Assembly: GCA_946807835.1 (NCBI GenBank)
Contig: OX327712.1
Span: forward strand, 18,370,001-18,434,000
Direction of reading: 5' to 3'
DNA: 64,000 nucleotides
From: Ailanthus altissimus
Taxonomy: Eukaryota; Streptophyta; Magnoliopsida; Sapindales; Simaroubaceae
In this document: piece after piece, positions 1 to 11,870 of the stretch
Numbering within the stretch: the first letter of the stretch is position 1
Layout of the letters: every line of letters starts with the position of its first letter
Program-made: the position numbers and the translations under genes
Notes under the pieces: model-generated
What the model was told of the DNA's origin: nothing
What the model saw: only the letters and a program-made list of their open reading frames with translations
Database searches by the model: none

Positions 1-59
1 TAGGTTCATCTTTTGCAATGGCACTGATGGCCGACAGCATCTTTTTCCTTTTGTCTTTT

Positions 60-2158
60 TCAAGATATTATTTTACAAAATGTCCTTTTTGCCCACAAAT
101 AAAGCACCTGTTCTTTTTTCTCGAAAAGGCTGATTTTCTTCGAAAAAATCTCTTCTTGGACCTGTGTGGCCGGGAGAATGGTTGTCAGATTTTAAACTTC
201 CGGTGATGATGCTTTTTTCGAGTCCTGCAAGAGCATTCTTTTCCAGGGCATTTAATCTGCAGATTGCATCGTTCACAAGCCTTTTGGATTCTCTTGCCCG
301 TGAGATCAAAGTCTTTAAAGAATTTATGGCGTGCACATAACTTGTCTAGAGTCGATAAGACTGCCTGTTGGATCATTCCTATGGAGGAGTTTTGCAGATT
401 TCTGTTCTTTGAGTCAAGGAGTCTTAGAGCCTCTTGTCCTAGTGGTTTTGAGACTGAATTAAGATAGGCTTGTTTCATATTAGGGTCATCAATTCTCATA
501 ATGTAATAACTGGCTGTAGCTTTTTTAAAATATAATTCAAGGTCTTTTCGTTTGTATGAGCAACACTTCATTTTAAAGAATTCTTCGCATGCTTTGTTTG
601 TTATCTGACCTTCTTCTCTGACAAATTCATTAAATAGAATGCCAATGAATTGTTCGATTTAATCATTTTGTTGTAGCATGCGCTGTCTATATTCTCCAAA
701 ATAAAGGTACCAGTATTTTAGTATCCCTTGGAATCGGGCGACGGCCTTTTGTATGACTTCATGGATGGTAACTCCAGCCTTTTGTTGCTCAGCTAAGCAC
801 TATGCTTGGAACTCGAAAACGCGATCAACCCATTGGTGAGGGCTGACGTCATCAAGAGTTAGCCAGTATTTTTTCTCTGTGTTGTCTGGTCGCGATGATT
901 GGGCATGTCTTCGCAAGGGAGTTTCTGCATCGTCCATAGAGGAATCTGGTTCATGAACTTCTGTTTGTGGTCTTGATACCTGTAGGTCTGAGGGTGTAGT
1001 GTTCATGTATTGGGGTGGAATCAGGGAGGTTGTTAACTATGATGTTGACTCAGAGATGGATTCAGGTTCTGAGGCTGTTTTTGGTGTTGGTGTCGTGGTA
1101 AGGGTGAATAGTTGATTCCTTGTGGTTGAAGGAAAAATAGATGTCATGGGGTTCGAGTTCCGATAAAATTCTGGGGGTGGGGTTGGTAGGGTTTTAAAGA
1201 TGGGTTCTGTGATTATGTCCGTGGTTGAGGCCGTGAATGTAATGGATGGCTCGGAGGCATGCTTTTTCTTTTTGTCTTTCTTTTTTGGAATAAGTGTAGA
1301 ACTATTACCAAAGATGGAAAGAGGCTTGGTACATGGTAGGAGTTGTGATGCCTTGGGCAGGATATCTACTGGTCGCCATGGCTGAAAGATGTCTTGTTTG
1401 AGGCTTCGTAGTTGAGTTTTCAAGTGATTGATTTTCTTTTCTTGCTCTTGAAAGGGGAGACCGTGTTGAACCAGATCTAGCACATGTTCGTGTAGCATTT
1501 TAATTTCAAGTTTGAGTTTGTCTATCAGCATCTGGTGGGTCGTAAAACTATTGTCAATTTTGGCTTCTATCCTTGTCTGTGATTCTTCAATCCTTTTAAG
1601 AGCATTATTTTGGGCTATAGCATTCTGTGACTGCCACTTGAGAACCGCATCCGTAGGACTTGTCTGTTCAAAATTGCCGTCTGCCCGTCTAGTGTTTAGT
1701 TGTTTTACTTTTCATTGCTGGATGGTGTTTTCTTCAGGGTTGTGTTGGGAGGTTAAGGGAGAAAAGTCTGTAAGCGAGAACATACAAATTTGTTGAGTAG
1801 GGTTTAAGGGATTTGAGAGTTGGGGTTTCGATTTGCATGTTGGTGGTTGTATGTTCTTTTTGTGTGGTTTACAGTTTGGAAGAGGGTTGTGATGTGGGGC
1901 AGAGTATATGACATAATAATCAAATTTTTCAGACGGCTGTCCTAGAAGCTCGACATCTGGGTCGCCATTATGATATCTTTTCTCGAGGGAACACTGGGAG
2001 TGTTGCTTTTTTTTTCTGTCTTTGTCTTTTGGTAAAGTTCTCATCGTCTGATCTGTCGTCTTGACATGATTGACAGTTGCAAAAAAGGTCCCAATGACAA
2101 TAGCCATCCTCTGTCTTGAATTGGTAAATGGGTCTCTCTTATCTTGAAAAAGAGACAA
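60..2158 (-). pseudogene. Decayed gag/coat-protein region of a pararetrovirus-like or LTR retroelement
   Basis: Open segments at 2158-1712, 1531-1037, 1006-800 and 571-185 all lie in one minus-strand frame, broken by about six stop codons with no frameshift that I can see. From its start it has a basic Ser/Thr/Pro-rich part, a short helical segment (about 1530-1380), a Pro/Thr-rich linker, a block near 870-800 with a YWLTLDD-type motif followed by F/W-rich sequence, then a Lys/Cys-rich block with spaced cysteines (about 250-200). It closes with a CCHC zinc knuckle (106-70) that reads CFICGQKGHF and loses its last cysteine to a stop. This order (coat/gag, basic stretch, zinc knuckle) fits virion proteins of Caulimoviridae-like endogenous elements and related plant retroelements. 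The protease and reverse transcriptase would lie left of the window. It cannot encode a whole protein. The family assignment is from recognition only. Confidence 0.6.
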
Positions 2159-3819
2159 TAGAGACTATTTTTTACGGGTGATTAACCGGGTTAAATATAA
2201 ACTGAGTTAGAAATAGTGGAGCTGAAGGACCGGTTTCTTAAAACATATCTCAAATTAGAAATTATATCAAGAATACGTGTATTGTGTCCCGTGTGTGCGT
2301 GCGTGCGTGCATGTATCATGTCTATATAAATTAATTTAATTGATCAAAAATTCTGAAAATGATATAATAAGTTTAGTTTTTAATCCGATTCACATCAGAA
2401 TTCGGAAGTCATAAATGTAAGAGAAAGAGTAATTCTGCAGAGATGCATCCTAACAAAAAAAAAAGTGCAAATTGATTAATGTTTTACTGTAAGCCTTAAG
2501 TTTACCATACAGTCAGCAAAATCAGCATCACGTCGAACAAAAACTAAATAAATAAAAAAGGATAGTTGATCAAGTGATCACTTAGAATAATAATTTTTAC
2601 GGATATTATTATTAATATTATTGAGGTATTGACTAATTACATTAATATTTAAAAATTTTAAAAATTAATATTAATATTTAAAATTTTAATAAAATATGCA
2701 CAAATATTTAACTATTAAGAATCCGTCGTTAATGTTAATAAATTTGAAGGTAATAAAAATATTTTTACACTTCAAATCTCTAAATTCTTTTAAAATAAAA
2801 ATAAAACAAAAATTAAATGATTAATATTAAAAAAATGAATTTAAAAAAAGTAATTTGTAGGGTAGCCCAATCCACTGCTAGAGATAGTAGCTACGGCCGA
2901 GTGTGGTTACTGCTGGCCGCAACAATGTCTATTTTTTTTATTTTTTTAAAGAATTTTATTTTATTTTTGTTATTATTATTATTAATTTTATTTTTTTTTA
3001 AAGATTTTATTTTTCTAATTATTATTTAATAGCAAAAAAATAAAATTATGAATTAGAAAATAAGCTTTCTTGGAACTCATGCATGTGTAATTGTCATATC
3101 ATTCTCTTAATATATACAAGGGTAATTTAGTCATTTAATATATATTGACGGAGATTCTATTTAATTTAATGAAATTTTCTAATAATTGAATATTTGTATA
3201 AATTTCATTAAAAGTTTAGATATTAATATTAATTTTTTAAAATTTTAAGTATTAGTATAATTAATCAATATCTCAATAATATTGACCATAATATCCTAAT
3301 TTTTGTTAGGTGAATTCTTATTTTATTTGTTTGGCATAGATAAATCCATCCCTGGACAGCTGTAATTAGATTACTGATTATGTTTCAATTCTATATCTAT
3401 TTGTCCAGTTATTTTGATTTGGTCACACATTTACAAGCTGCAAGAAGTCTGGAATATCCCAAAATAATGTTATTATTTAAAAAAAAAAAAAAAGATTGAT
3501 GTGAATAAGAGATTCATATCTCAAATAATGCTACTATTAAAAAAATTGATGTGACTAAGACAATAGATAAAAGTGACATAAATATAAATAAAATCTTATA
3601 AATACTAAATTGTTTGGTCTAAGAATAGTTCCATATTTAATTTAATTTATCTTATTACCTGAAAAAATTTGTACTTTAAATATTAATTTTTTAAGAAATA
3701 AAATGAACTAACATAGATGTTTTAAAAAAGATTAAAACTGATTAAATAATTTAATAAAATTTCAAAAACAAAAATTACTATTTTGTTTTAAAAATGATCA
3801 CGAGTCTTGCCAGATTAAA

Positions 3820-3841
3820 CATATATATATATATATATATA
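3820..3841. repeat. (AT)n microsatellite
   Basis: About eleven uninterrupted AT dinucleotides, a likely polymorphic marker. Confidence 0.9.
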
Positions 3842-4027
3842 ATACAATTTGCCATATATTATTGAATTCTTTTTTGGTATGTCAAATACTCAAATAGAAT
3901 AGTGATTGGGGTGGAACCTGCCTCAAAATTGGTAAATGTAAATATTTATTTTAGTAAAAAATTTAATATGTAGTCAACCATCCACGTTCATTTTTGTTTC
4001 ATTTGTTGTTTTACTATAATACAGTTT

Positions 4028-4032
<5 letters not shown>

Positions 4033-4059
<27 letters not shown>
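4033..4059. repeat. (TA)n microsatellite
   Basis: About thirteen uninterrupted TA dinucleotides. Confidence 0.9.
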
Positions 4060-4064
<5 letters not shown>

Positions 4065-5486
4065 TCTTTAGTATTGATATATAATTAAATTTTTATTAAC
4101 ATTATATAAATTATAAGAATAATATTAAATTAATATAGTTAGAATACAAATTTTATATCTCAATTAATACGTTATTAATTAATAATTATTATTTATTAAT
4201 TATATAATCATAATAAATAATAAATACTTTCGATGTTATGTCAATTAAAATATAAAATATAAAAATTATATTTTAATTATAATATTATTGTAGTATAGTT
4301 TGAAACTTTATCATTAATTTTTTAGGGGCCCGTAGGGTTATCATTGTACAAAGCTAAAATATAACTATAAAAATAATATATTTATATTTATAGTAAATCT
4401 TAATATCAAAATAAAAAATTTGCAAAAACCAAATTAAAAAAAAGTTTGTTTAAAAAAATTAAAATCATAAATATTTATTTATTTATTTAAAACTATTTCT
4501 GGGGCCCAACTAGAAAAAGACCCATACGAAATCATGAAGGTGGATATATGGATAGATTTAAGATGAATGATTGGTTCACTTTTTTGGGGATTACATAAAA
4601 TTTCTTTAGATTAACTTAAGATTCTCATGATTTACATATCCATTCATCTACCCCATATTTGTTTTTCTTCTTAACAAAATGACAAAGAAGAAAGAAATAA
4701 TAAAAAAAGACTGGTTTATATATATAGAATTGGCCCCATTTTGATTTCTATATTTTATCATATCATGATTAATGACAATGTTTATTTTTCTTTTCTATAT
4801 ATATTTTTGTATATTTTAAGTAATAATGGAAAATGATGGATTAAGACATGGCATTCCCAATTGATGGAATATTAAAATATAACTTTGATCTTAAGAATAT
4901 GTTTGTAATTTTGTTTCTACTTAATTTTTTAGAAGCAACATAATTTTATTTAATAAACACTTGCTTTTATTTTATAGCAAATATTTGTTAATTATTTATT
5001 GACTTATATTTGATACTTAATCATTCTATTTTATTGTAATTGTGTGTTTGTGTTTTTTCTTACTACAAAAAAAGATATTCGAATTTAAACTCTTAATATT
5101 TATCCAAAAGTATGATTATGGTTAGCAAATCACCTTTAACAATGTGTTAAATTCACAAAATCTTAATATCAAATACTCTAAAGTTTTTTCTCACGAAAAA
5201 AAAAATTATTCACATCTCATCCATTTTAGATCACAAGTCTAAGTCTAAACAAATCTATAATGTCGCTCTTGACACTAATAATTTGATAGTAATTTTTATC
5301 ATCAATAGATGTATCCTTATAGGCACTCTGCTAGAATACATAATTATGCATACTTACTAAAGCGTAAAGTTATTTTTATAAAATTTGTATATCAAGTGAT
5401 ATGTTATCAATTAAGTATTAATTGTCTGTTAATTTTTTAATTTTTATTAATATTATAGATATATAAGACTAATTGACAATGGCAAT

Positions 5487-5612
5487 TAGGGGTGAGCACC
5501 AATTTAGTTTAGAATTTAATTCGAGTTATTTGAAATCGAATGATTTGGTTCCAATTCAATTTTGGTTTGGTTTGGACCTAAATTGAATTGAAGCTAGTTT
5601 TACTCACTCCTA
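5487..5612. mobile_element. Small hAT-like MITE
   Basis: The 126-bp segment starts TAGGGGTGAGCA and ends with the near reverse complement (TAGGAGTGAGTA read from the other side). Such termini are common in non-autonomous hAT elements. The interior is AT-rich with repeated TTTGGTTTGG-like sequence and no coding capacity. The flanking 8 bp match at only about 5 of 8 positions, so a target duplication is weak. Confidence 0.45.
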
Positions 5613-6121
5613 ATGAATATGTCAGTTGTTATGTTAGTTGAAATATAAAATTTGTATTAATTTTGTAAGTCTATTTTTTTTTGTTTGTGAAATCCTATTA
5701 TGAACTTAAATTTATTCTCTTAAATATTAAACTTAAATACTTTGTAATTTTATTGTAACTCTTACTAATTTCAAGTGATATTCTTTAATCTTTAATTTAA
5801 GAGTAATGTTAAGCATTGCAAAATTTTATATTAAATTATATATAAAAAATAATGTGTCAAATAAATATTAAATGTAATAAAAAATTTTAAATTAGTGCTC
5901 AGAGTGTATTGCACTGTTTTTTTTTAATAAAATAAATTAGTATCTTTATTATAATTATTTTTGGTATGTATGTATTTATTATTTTATATTGATTAAAAAA
6001 TATAGGTGACAAAAATTCAATTAAAAGATGTATAATAAATCTAGATGAGTAGGAGATTTACAATTTTACCCCTCAAACTAGCTAGCATAAAGTAATAAAT
6101 GAATTATTCAATTGGGGATTG

Positions 6122-6308
6122 TTGACTTCATATGCAGTAATAAATATTAAGAGTCGGCACAACGGAGAGTGAGGAGACATTATCCTGAGAGCTTCTAAAA
6201 TTAAAAGCTTGTTGACTTGACTTTAGATATCGCAAATGACAGCCTTTCACACACAAGACTTTAACCCTCAAACAGAAACATGATTGGAACTTAGTGGATG
6301 CTCTATAA
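6122..6308 (+). promoter_or_regulatory. Putative promoter of the WHD-LRR gene: three W-boxes and a TATA box
   Basis: TTGACT occurs at 6122, 6212 and 6217, the last two directly abutting. TTGAC[C/T] is the WRKY-binding W-box, typical of pathogen-responsive plant promoters. CTATAAAA at 6301-6308 is a good TATA box. If it is used, transcription would start near 6335 and the first ATG in the transcript would be 6406 rather than 6298. Binding and use are inferred. Confidence 0.5.
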
Positions 6309-9012
6309 AAATGAAAACGACTTCAGTTTGATAGTAGGAAATTCAAAACAAGTGCTCAAAGCCAAACAAACTTCTTCTTCTTGCCATTACCATCTGGTTT
6401 CTCTCATGTCTTCAATCATGACTTCAAACAAATTATCCTCCGGTGGACAACCCAATAATCCTGCCCAGAACTCGACAATTCAGGAAATTGTTGATATTAT
6501 ATCCGGTTTGGTAGATCGTCTTTCTGATGAAAAGTCTTCCACTCTCCCACCCACACAAGACAATCACCAGAACAACAGTACTCAAGCGAATGGCGATGAC
6601 AGCAATGGCAGCAGAGGAGGCAACACGGAGAACGCTGACAAAAGTGACAACAGCAGCAAAGATCACAGCAATAATATCAGCAACAACGGCAACAAAAATG
6701 ACAAACCGTCTCAAAATTCCAATCGACCAGAACTCCTCCAGTTACGTGGTGATTTGACTTATATGCAAGACAGATTAAACAAGCTGAAAGAATTTGAAGA
6801 TGATTTTATCCCATCAATCAAAGGGCTTAAGCGCATCCTTGAAAGTATATCCAGCGCGCCCGACGAGGAAATTCGCACATTAAGAAAAATGTGCTTGAAC
6901 TTGAAGAGCAAGATCCCGTTGACGCACAACACTGCGTCTGCGGATTTTGATGGGCAGTTGCATCAACGGAAGCATGGGAGCAAAGACATACCCAGCCTGT
7001 GCGTGAAGGACGTATTAACCGAAAACGACTTTTTCAAAGAATTAAGAAAAACATATGATGGGCTTTACATTCGATCAAAGCTCTGCCTCTTGTGCTTTGC
7101 TGTATTCCCAGAAAATGCAGTAATAAAGAAAAGAACGCTGTTATATTGGTGGATCGGAGAGCGGTTACTGGAGCAACTTAAAAATGAGGATCAAGAGACG
7201 AAAGCTGAGAAAATTGCTGAAGAAATTCTTTGGGATTTTGAGGGGAAGAAATTTATTCATCCTGTACATAAAAGACACAGGAAGGTTCCGAAGAGCTATA
7301 AAATGTACCCAATTGTACGTTCTGCGGTGATTATGCTAGCTAGAGAAGCTAAGTTTTTCGATTATGATTCTGAAGGAATCCCGACTTTGAATTTTCAGAA
7401 TTGTAACAGGGCATGCTTGGTGTATGCTGAAGAAGGATCTAACCAGGAGCGGCTGGAATCAGTTAACGGTGGTAATCAAGAAAAAGCTTCTAATGAAGCC
7501 AAAGTTCCTAGTCAAGAAGAAGGTTCTAAGCAAGAGCAGGTGGCTAAGGAAGATAAAGCTTCCAAGCAAGGTGAAGTTCCTAAGGAAGATAAAGTTTCCA
7601 CGCAATATGAAGGTCCTAAGGAAGATAAAGTTTCCACGCAAGATGAAGGTCCGAAGGAGGATATAGTTTCGGAGCTAGATGAAGGTCCAAAGGAGAATAA
7701 AGTTTCCGAGCAAAATGAAGGTCCGAAGGAGAATAAAGTTTCCGAGCAAGATGAAGGTCCGAAGCAAGATATAGTTCCCAAGCAAGATGAATGTCCGAAG
7801 AAGGATATAGTTCCCGAACAAGATGAAGGTCCGACGGAGGATATAGTTCCCGCGCAAGATGAAGGTCCGAAGCAAGCTGAAGGTCCAAAGCAAGTCAAAG
7901 TTTCCAAGCAAGATAAAGTTCCTAGGCAAGAGGTGATTAGAACATTGTTCAATGTCAGTGAGGAATTTCCTGATTTCAAATATGATTGGTTTTCAAAGAT
8001 GAAAAGAATCAGAGTTCTTTATCTGGGAAGGTGGCAGAGCTCGGATGATCAAACTCATATCGAAGTGGAAAGCACCAAGTACTTGGAAGGTTTGAAGAAT
8101 ATGCGAGATTTGAGGCTTCTTAACCTTCAAGGAATCTCTGGAATCCAGGAGCTTCCTAGTTCTGTTTCCTATCTCACAAGTTTGAGGATTTTAGATCTCA
8201 GAGCCTGTTACAATCTGGAGAAACTACCCAAAGAGATAGGGTCGCTCAAGAAATTGACGCACTTGGATATATCCGAGTGCTTCTTGTTAGATGGCATGCC
8301 TGAGGAGTTGTGCTCGCTCTCTGAACTCGAAGTATTCAAGGGATTTGTGATAAGTGATCCCAAAAGGGGGATCCGGCACCGGTGCACCCTTAAGAATCTG
8401 GTGAAGTTGAAGAACCTAAGGAAACTGAGTATCAGCATAAACAGTGGGAATTTCCAAACAGAAGAATTGTCAATAATTTCAGGATTTCAAAAGCTTGAAG
8501 AGCTGAGAGTAGAGTGGGGAGGGGAACCCTCACAAAACAAAGAGATCAAGAACTCGGGCGGTGAAATGAAAACAACAGGCCAGAATTCGAAAGTGGGAGC
8601 CAAGAAACCGGAGACTGGTCCAAGAAAAAGAATCTTCACGAGGAGTTACGCACAAAGGAAACCCAAGCAATTTGAAAGCTTACAGAAACTTGATCTCCAG
8701 TGTTTCCCTGACGAAGAGTTACCACGTTGGCTAAAACCTGCAGATCTGCAAAGTTTAAAGAAACTCTATATCAGAGGAGGAGGACTCAAGAGCCTGCGAC
8801 TGCAAAGGGAAGCAACTCTACCTCGGGATCAAGAGGTGGATGAGGAATGGCGACAAGTTGAGGTTTTACGTTTGAAGTTTTTGAATGAATTAAAGTCAGA
8901 TTGGAAAGAACTGCTAGAATTATTTCCAGATTTGAAATGTTTGGAGAAGTTCAAATGTCCTAAGGTCACTCTTTGTCCATGCAATGGTACTGGAATCTGG
9001 GAAAAGTCTTAA
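6298..9012 (+). CDS. NLR-like protein with winged helix and LRRs but no NB domain (RPP13-like protein 4 type)
   Basis: A 904-residue single-exon ORF. The ATG at 6406 (Met37) is the likelier start, since the first 36 codons overlap the TATA box and look like leader. Domains, numbered from 6298: Asn/Ser/Gly-rich disordered stretch (about 80-143); helical, coil-like segment (144-205); NLR winged-helix/ARC2 (about 238-350) with hallmarks SKLCLLCFAVFPENAVI and YWWIGERLL; a degenerate MHD motif reading MYP (336-338); a charged linker (380-545) with seven exact-length 12-residue repeats; LRRs (about 565-900), with spacing and C-terminal end (WLKP, ELFPDLKCLEKFKCPKV) resembling the ZAR1/RPP13-like 4 group. 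There is no P-loop, kinase-2 or GLPL motif, so it cannot bind nucleotide as an NLR does alone. It starts where the NB-only protein at 15752-16867 stops. A role in pathogen recognition is inferred from family. Confidence 0.9.
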   Translation: MLYKNENDFSLIVGNSKQVLKAKQTSSSCHYHLVSLMSSIMTSNKLSSGGQPNNPAQNSTIQEIVDIISGLVDRLSDEKSSTLPPTQDNHQNNSTQANGDDSNGSRGGNTENADKSDNSSKDHSNNISNNGNKNDKPSQNSNRPELLQLRGDLTYMQDRLNKLKEFEDDFIPSIKGLKRILESISSAPDEEIRTLRKMCLNLKSKIPLTHNTASADFDGQLHQRKHGSKDIPSLCVKDVLTENDFFKELRKTYDGLYIRSKLCLLCFAVFPENAVIKKRTLLYWWIGERLLEQLKNEDQETKAEKIAEEILWDFEGKKFIHPVHKRHRKVPKSYKMYPIVRSAVIMLAREAKFFDYDSEGIPTLNFQNCNRACLVYAEEGSNQERLESVNGGNQEKASNEAKVPSQEEGSKQEQVAKEDKASKQGEVPKEDKVSTQYEGPKEDKVSTQDEGPKEDIVSELDEGPKENKVSEQNEGPKENKVSEQDEGPKQDIVPKQDECPKKDIVPEQDEGPTEDIVPAQDEGPKQAEGPKQVKVSKQDKVPRQEVIRTLFNVSEEFPDFKYDWFSKMKRIRVLYLGRWQSSDDQTHIEVESTKYLEGLKNMRDLRLLNLQGISGIQELPSSVSYLTSLRILDLRACYNLEKLPKEIGSLKKLTHLDISECFLLDGMPEELCSLSELEVFKGFVISDPKRGIRHRCTLKNLVKLKNLRKLSISINSGNFQTEELSIISGFQKLEELRVEWGGEPSQNKEIKNSGGEMKTTGQNSKVGAKKPETGPRKRIFTRSYAQRKPKQFESLQKLDLQCFPDEELPRWLKPADLQSLKKLYIRGGGLKSLRLQREATLPRDQEVDEEWRQVEVLRLKFLNELKSDWKELLELFPDLKCLEKFKCPKVTLCPCNGTGIWEKS
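7609..7860 (+). repeat. In-frame 36-bp minisatellite (7 units) in the WHD-LRR gene
   Basis: Seven consecutive 12-codon units, consensus EGPKEDKVSEQD, with degenerate half-units on both sides (from about 7430 to 7930). All lengths are multiples of three, so the reading frame is kept. Expansion and contraction would alter only the length of the charged spacer between winged helix and LRRs. The antisense and shifted frames are also open here because of the repeat and are not genes. Confidence 0.95.
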
Positions 9013-10440
9013 CCAAGGAAGCAAAGCAATTCCAATGAAGTGGGTGATCATGAATTTCTGTTGGTTATTCTCACTTGATATTTTGATCTTTTTTTTTTTC
9101 CTTCAATAGCCACTGGTTTCATGAGTTCTGTTCCATGTTCTTTATTCGTGTACCTTATGGCTCTTACATCTTCCTTGAATAACCACTTGATCGTTTATTA
9201 TGTATTAAATAGTGGAAGGCCGGTATTTTCCAGAAAAATTCTGAAAAAAAATTTCTTTAACCGAAAAAAAAATCTGTAAAGGGTTCTATTCTCCCTTCGA
9301 CGACATTAGCTATAGTGATTTAATAATTTTATATAAATAAAAATTATAAAAAATATTAAAAATAAAATCACATTAAAATTAAGAATGCATAAAAAATACA
9401 AGAGAAGTATAAGTGTTGTGTGCATATACATCGTATTATTACGTATGTATTATTAAATAATTTTATATTTTATATTTCACATGTAATATAATAAAAATAT
9501 AACACATAATATTATTTTATTATATTAATAAAATTACGAGACTCGTTCTTAAAATATATTTTAAATAATTCTAATTAAGAATGTAATAAATTTTTTAAAT
9601 TAAAATAATAATATTTTATTTTAAAATATTTAAAATAACTCTTATTTTTAATAAAGTTTAATCCCTCAAACTATTAAAATTACACTCTACTTTTAAAAAA
9701 AATTGAAACAATTCACTTTTTCACACCATTTGAACTCTGGGACAACATGCATATTTATGAGCAATTATTGCCCAATGTTCAATCAATTAAATGTGACTTG
9801 ATTGTCACTTGTAAAAACATGAATAGGCAATGAATATATTTAGACAAAATAGTGGCTATATCATCAAAGTATTAGTGGCATTCATATTATTTCTTTTGCT
9901 TTAGGCGAATGGAGATGAAATACATTTGCATGAGCCTTTGATTCAACCATTCATAAATCAACATTTCTATTACTTTATTTCATCCATAAATCCAAGACAA
10001 ATGAGAATCATTACGTTAAATGAATCAAATTCATTTAACATGTAAATGTTAAATAATAAATTAAAATAATAATAATTTATTTATTTATATTTTTATTATT
10101 CAATTTAATATTCATACATATTATTAGTATAATTTAAGATATGTACTAAGTAGATTAAAGTATTAAATCTTATTTGATATAATTTTAAATTTAACACTTA
10201 AACTTTAATTACGAGAGATCTTAAAATAAATAAATGACCAATTAATTTAATTTATATAAAATAATAATTATTTTATTTAAATAATGACTATATCCACAGA
10301 TGTCAAATTTAGTACTTATGCAAATTATTAACACAATTTGAAGCATACACTAGTTACATTAAAGTGTCAAGTCTCTCTCGACACAATCTTAGATTTAACA
10401 CTTAAATCTTAACTATTTTTCGAGAGACCCTAAAATAAAT
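9013..10440. other. 3' flank and AT-rich intergenic sequence
   Basis: Holds the probable 3' UTR of the WHD-LRR gene (to roughly 9210) followed by AT-rich DNA with stops in all frames. No gene, RNA or clear element is seen. Confidence 0.6.
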
Positions 10441-11862
10441 TCATATTTTTTAAAAACTTCTCAGATTGAATAATTCGATCCGATGCGCTACCCCTGTGCT
10501 TAACGAGTACACTTTTTATAGTGAAACTCTCTAAGTTCACACATATTTTGTCTCACGGAACATTTTTGTAAGTCCATAACCGATGTCTCACATACATATT
10601 ATGGATAATACAAATTGGCGAGTTAAACCATACAAGTTGAGGTTAATCCATATTCGTACAATCCTTCCGTCATAGATATTCTAAAAGAGCGAAGACATAG
10701 ATCAACACCGTCAAGTCCCCTATCACTTAACCATTAACTTATATCTTCGATCCATATTCTAATAAACAATATCCGCAAACTTCTTTGTTATATTGTTTAT
10801 ACCACAAGAAACTCTTTCCTGGTTTCAATGCTTATGGCCATAAGACTTCTTGGAACACAACTTTAGAACATCGGGATATTTGACTCACCCATATAAGTTG
10901 ACGAATCTCCTGTCTACATACATCAGACTTCATAAACATTAAATCATACCTAGTAACACACAGCGGTCAAACTATAAAATGTCTCTAACATATACCACAA
11001 GAAACTCTTTCCAATAAACAATATCTATAAACCATCTGGAACACAATCTTAGAGTATCTGGATATTTACGATATTATTTATACCACAGAAAACTCTTTCC
11101 TGAGTTTAATGCTTATGGCCATAAAAATTCATGAAACATAACCTTAGAGCATCTAGATATTTGACTCACCCATATGAGCTGAGGGATCCTATGTCTATAC
11201 ACATCGGACTCCATAAGCATCAGAACATACCCAGTGACATGTAACGGTCAAACCATAAAAGGTCTATGACATGTGTAGAACCAAAGTATGGTGAATCACT
11301 CACAAGCCCACTGTGGTGCTCAGGTCAAAGGACTACGAATACTACTCAACTCGAAAAGACCACCCACTGATAGATTTGTAGGATATATATTGAAGTCTTC
11401 ATTGAGTCTTGTTTAATATCTAGTCCTCACTGAATACTTGTATATCTATATGAGCTTCAAATAAGCTTATGGTCTACCAAGATTAACCATCTGGATAATC
11501 CAAATATAGATATACAATAATCTATATTAATCGGTTACACTCGATAAAACATACGTCAGTGGAAACAAATCAGGAACATACATTTTAAGAATATACTTAC
11601 ACAATAATATTTGAATGCTTGCAACTCTTTACAACTATATCATTGCAAGCATAGTTCCATGTCATTGTCTCATTTCAGACAATGTTCTAACTCTTTAGAG
11701 CTGATCTGAATTTTTTTAGATCAATATAATGTCCGAAATGTTATAAGTATCTTATCTAATAAGAAATAATTAGCGATTTAATGAAATATTTATTTATTAC
11801 ATAAGTATAAAAATATAATATTTATACAAAATTGGAATGACATATAAGTACAAATCTTAACA
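10440..11862. mobile_element. LTR fragment of the family also found at 33494-35893
   Basis: The segment aligns by eye along more than 1 kb with the solo LTR at 34.6-35.9 kb. Shared blocks include AACGAGTACACTT, AATCAACACCGTCAA, GACATGTGTAGAACCAAAGT and the terminal AAGTACAAATCTTAACA. The right end (11862) is a typical LTR terminus. The left end could not be matched, so the copy is truncated or diverged there. An internal partial duplication around 10790-11170 repeats a TATACCACAAGAAACTC-type stretch. No coding capacity. Confidence 0.65.
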
Positions 11863-11870
11863 AGAAAAAT

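Larger units (their letters stand above)
2180..6110. other. AT-rich intergenic region without genes
   Basis: About 3.9 kb of very AT-rich sequence with stop codons in all frames. It holds two (AT)n microsatellites, many short poly-A/T runs and a small hAT-like MITE, listed separately. A GC-richer patch near 2860-2930 stands out but encodes nothing recognisable. Confidence 0.7.

Noticed and set aside
7459..7979. Several antisense ORFs of 60-155 codons
   Set aside because: They mirror the in-frame 36-bp minisatellite of the WHD-LRR gene; a repeat of 36 bp keeps all frames open or closed together.
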